In this document: piece after piece, positions 60,681 through 64,000 of the stretch | Position numbering within the stretch: position 1 is the stretch's first letter | How the letters are laid out: every line of letters starts with the position of its first letter | Source: Monilinia fructicola | Lineage: Eukaryota; Ascomycota; Leotiomycetes; Helotiales; Sclerotiniaceae | Direction of reading: 5' to 3' | Assembly: GCA_008692225.1 (NCBI GenBank) | Contig: VICG01000003.1 | Coordinates: 3,028,501 to 3,092,500 of the forward strand | DNA: 64,000 nt | The notes under the pieces: model-generated | Seen by the model: the letters and a program-made list of their open reading frames with translations, nothing else | What the model was told of the DNA's origin: nothing | Database searches by the model: none | Program-made: the position numbers and the translations under genes

Positions 60681-63600
60681 CTGGGTAGGTATCTATACAT
60701 CGTCCTTTTGGGTAGTATATGCATCATGCGGTCTGTTTTCAAATCATCCGATGTTTCGCTTGGTTCATTCTCTTCCACTTCAATACTATCTAATGCCTAT
60801 ACATCCATATATATGTATGCACCTAGGTAGCTAGTAGCTACCTACAACCATCAATATCCCCAAACGCATACTCTGTACGTCGTAGGAATTCGAGGGATCA
60901 AGAAGGTTTGGATCTATTCAAAGATCATCTTTGCCGCTTCACTACCGACTCCCACTTCCCAAAGGTTCATATCAGTGGTGTATTATCACTTCCTTTCAAG
61001 GCACAGCACGCGTCTCCTAAAGTATACTTATTACTTACTGTACAGGACCAGCTTAACTCCTTGTGTGAAGATCTCGTCTGGTAAATATTTGACAACTCAT
61101 CGTCTCATTGGTCGTTCAGGCCATGAGGTTTCAGGCGTGGTATCGCTCGCCGGGCGTGTGAAACGTAGACTCAAATCAACCATATCACCAGTGACGTGCA
61201 GCATCGTACAAGAATATCAAGAGCTGTTCGGATCGGGGGAGAGGGGGGCCAAAAGCTATCGCCAAACCTACACACGCGTGCTTTGCTCTCCAAGCCGGAC
61301 GGCGCATATTCCCAATCACCGCTGTTCGTCAGTCACCGAAACAACAAGTCGTTGGCAGCCGTCTGACAGAGTTCCATCCAGCGCCAACACTGCGGCTACT
61401 TCCCGAATATTGGGTTTGATCTAACTATTTATAGATTTTACTATGCTAGATAAGGTTAACGGGATGGGGTAAAAGTATCGGGGCGGATCGAGCAAAGTTC
61501 CTGGACTGATGAACAGTGGGCATGAAGCTCGAACAAACATCAGAGGTAAAAAGAATAACCATATCTTGTAGTTGTGATGAAGTAGGGATTTCACTGCAGA
61601 GCGAGCGACATACGTAGTGCCGTGGAAGTTTATTGTTGACGACAGCGTCATGCCGTACGTTGACTGGTGTATAGAGCATTTCATCCAAGATGGTTGATCC
61701 ATGAGGATAAAGTGGAAACATTTCAAAAATAGCGGGCGTGATGGCGGAACTCAAGAGCCACTGACAACGGCAACTAAATTCAGGGGGGAGAGTAAGGTTG
61801 GCCATAGATGCCGCGTCTCTTATTCGGTAGAAATAATTTTGCCCGTACAGTAAGGTTACAGTTCAGGACGTGACGATCAATGGCCGCACGAAGACGAAAG
61901 ATTGCTAGATTACCCGACGTGGATATCCATCCTTACCCATAATCCTCTCTTGTCCAGTGTACGGAGTATTACAGTACGGTACCCCCCCTCCTCTCCCTCG
62001 TAGCGGATTCCTGATGAAGTTAAGATGACGAACTCTTCGTGTCTCTCAATCGTGAAGTTTCCCGGTTGAGATGTGTTGGTACGTTTTGCCGAAGCATCTC
62101 CTGAACGCTGAACCATCCCTAATTGCTTCAGATTTCGAGAGAACCAGCCCGTCAATTGAATCCCACATGCTCCGTCAATATTTAAAAGTGCCGAAGTATT
62201 TATGGGAAAAGATGAATTCCGACTGAGGCTTGAAAAACGTCTGATCTATTCATTGGATATATGTATTGTGATTCTCTAGCCCTGGAGTGCTTTGTTCATC
62301 TACCGCTTGCAGAGTAAACAACAGAAGTCTGCCGAGTTTATTCTCATTCTCCTTCTCCTTCTCATCGAACCCATCCATCCCATTGACTGATTCTTTGATC
62401 AATCCGAATCTTCAGGTACTTTACTCTCTTGGATCAGGATTCCAGAGCTGTCGATCTACAAACAAGAACCCAGACGGAAACATGGGGCACGATTGAAATA
62501 TATATATACTTAATCTATCCACAGGTACAGGATGGATCGTTTGAACACATCCCATTGGAATACAACCTGCCACCCTACAACATAACCCTACCACGACAAA
62601 AAACAATATAAATATACGGTACCAGGTATGTACTTCGCTACTATTCATTGCAAGGGGGTGGTCGTTGTTGATGGTTGATGCAATATTGATGATGCGGTAT
62701 GTAGTACTGTACTGTAGTGCGTAGGCATGCTTAATGAAGCAATCGACATCTCAAGATCTAATGGTAGATGCAGCCTATCGCTAATATACACTGCACTAGG
62801 CAGTATAGGGTCAAGTGACCGTGTGGCTGGCTATGTGGCTATGTGGCTATGGGTAGGTATCTAGATGGCGGAGCAACGAACGGATGATAACATCTGTGTG
62901 TAAATACATGTGAGTGTGCGAGTGCGTGAGAGTGCGTGCATGTGTGCATGTGTAGCCCAGCAATCGATCATATACAGAGTAAGTACGGAGGAGTGACTCG
63001 CGAGTGAGTTAGTGATACCATCCCATTACCCAGGAGCTGACCATTGCTCAACTCTGGGCCACTATTCCACGATCCTAGAAAGCTCTTTTTTTTTTTCGGG
63101 CTTTCAAACCAATGACTGTTTCAAATAAATGATACAAAAGAAGCCATGGATCCATGGATAGTCGTTCAACAATCGGATCAGATACAGGAATCTTCCCATC
63201 CATCCATACTGTATTACCACCAGGTCTCTACTACCTGCTACCCGCACAACACAATTCACAGAATCATCTTTCATCTGATATATACGGAGGAGCACTGTAC
63301 TAGGACTTCTTGTAATTTGTTAATTTCCATCCCTCCTGCATAAAACACTGGAAATTAGTTGTTTTTCAACTTTCCTATTGAAAATGATCATGGCCCTTGA
63401 AAGTCTTGGACCCTACTTATTTAGCACAGGGCAGGCGTCCACTATCCAACACATCACATCCAACTTGCATCATCCATCCATCCATCCAGACACCCATTAT
63501 TCATCCATTCATCCATAAACCCCCCCCCATTCATTCATGGAACCACGCAATCACCTATGCTACAAGTGGATTAGCTTCACTCTCCTTGCTACATGTATTC

Positions 63601-64000
63601 TCGCCCTTCCCAAGACCCAAATCTCATACAAAAGAGCAAGAGAGAGAGAATTTGATCATCTCCTACTGTACTCCGTAGAGTCGTAGGCTCTTACACAGAC
63701 TACACTCCTAACCCAGTAATTACCTTTAGGGCTGTTTGTTATTTCCAAGGTTATTGATGATTTGAATTCCTTAGCCAATTGGCTAGAGGTAATTGATTAG
63801 CTTATAATATTATTGTTATTCGGTATTGTTTTGGGTTTATGCTAGAGTAGAAATGTATAAAATAATATACCTTTTGAATTGTTTTTATATATTATAAAAC
63901 TTCCATTTTTAAGAATTTCAATATACTAAATGTGTTTATTTTTTAACTTAATAATACTTTAAAGGATCGTTTAGAATTTTTAATAGATTCGTTGATTTAT

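Larger units (their letters stand above)
59397..64000. other. Gene-free, repeat-rich flank
   Basis: No convincing gene over 4.6 kb. The chs promoter lies at the left. Simple repeats are dense (listed separately). From about 63720 to 64000 the sequence becomes strongly AT-rich with TTAATA/TATTAT runs, possibly the edge of an AT-rich repeat block, but too little is in view to tell. Confidence 0.55.

Noticed and set aside
60975..61424. 149-codon plus-strand frame
   Set aside because: No recognisable domain and unlikely composition; flanked by non-coding, repeat-rich DNA.
61421..62155. Minus-strand frames of 119 and 81 codons
   Set aside because: No family resemblance, no splice structure linking them, and low coding character.

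Overview
The window is nuclear DNA of a filamentous ascomycete. Coding sequences are split by short introns (about 50-100 bp, donors such as GTATGT/GTAAGT, CTAAC-like branch sites, YAG acceptors), and the gene set is fungal: class III chitin synthase, Num1/ApsA-type cortical anchor, DUF3984 and DUF7918 proteins, Rho1 GTPase, Elongator subunit 1, a Mit1/CHD3-type remodeller and ketol-acid reductoisomerase. The protein sequences look most like Leotiomycetes (Sclerotiniaceae-like), but that placement is inference from memory of the families, not a search.

Layout. 1-2554 (+): 3' end of a CHD3/Mit1-type SNF2 remodeller. 3785-5539 (-): multi-exon hypothetical protein. 6540-11160 (-): large nuclear-looking hypothetical ending in two SUMO-interaction-like motifs. 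12778-13754 (-): rho1. 16209-17468 (+): mitochondrial ribosomal protein uL24m. 17707-21845 (-): ELP1, head to head with a DUF3984 gene (22483-23664, +). 23916-26008 (-): DUF7918 protein. 26684-27574 (-): hypothetical. 30587-31813 (-): multi-pass membrane protein, directly downstream of a two-exon hypothetical (31919-32766, -). 32.8-40.7 kb is a gene desert. 40748-45039 (+): Num1/ApsA. 47073-49467 (+): propionate/acetate-CoA ligase (ACSS3-like). 50365-51636 (-): short PLP-dependent serine/threonine dehydratase. 52111-53532 (-): ilv5. 54791-55634 (-): NEDD8-conjugating enzyme ubc12. 56478-59396 (-): class III chitin synthase. 59.4-64 kb has no convincing gene and is rich in simple repeats.

Functions cluster loosely: cell-wall growth and polarity (rho1, chs, num1), translation and tRNA modification (uL24m, elp1), amino-acid and acyl-CoA metabolism (ilv5, dehydratase, CoA ligase), chromatin and ubiquitin-like pathways (Mit1-type, ubc12, SIM-bearing proteins). 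Nothing resembles a secondary-metabolite or defence cluster.

Two things stand out. First, many well-conserved genes carry single-base frameshifts, most of them in homopolymers, in uL24m exon 1, the membrane protein, num1, the CoA ligase, the dehydratase, ubc12 and chs, whereas elp1, rho1, ilv5, the DUF3984 gene and the DUF7918 gene read cleanly. Consensus indels from long-read sequencing are the simplest explanation. Second, the intergenic DNA holds many simple repeats (including a ~300-bp heptamer minisatellite and a tetranucleotide array inside a predicted intron) and a recurrent 9-mer, TACGGAGTA/TACTCCGTA.
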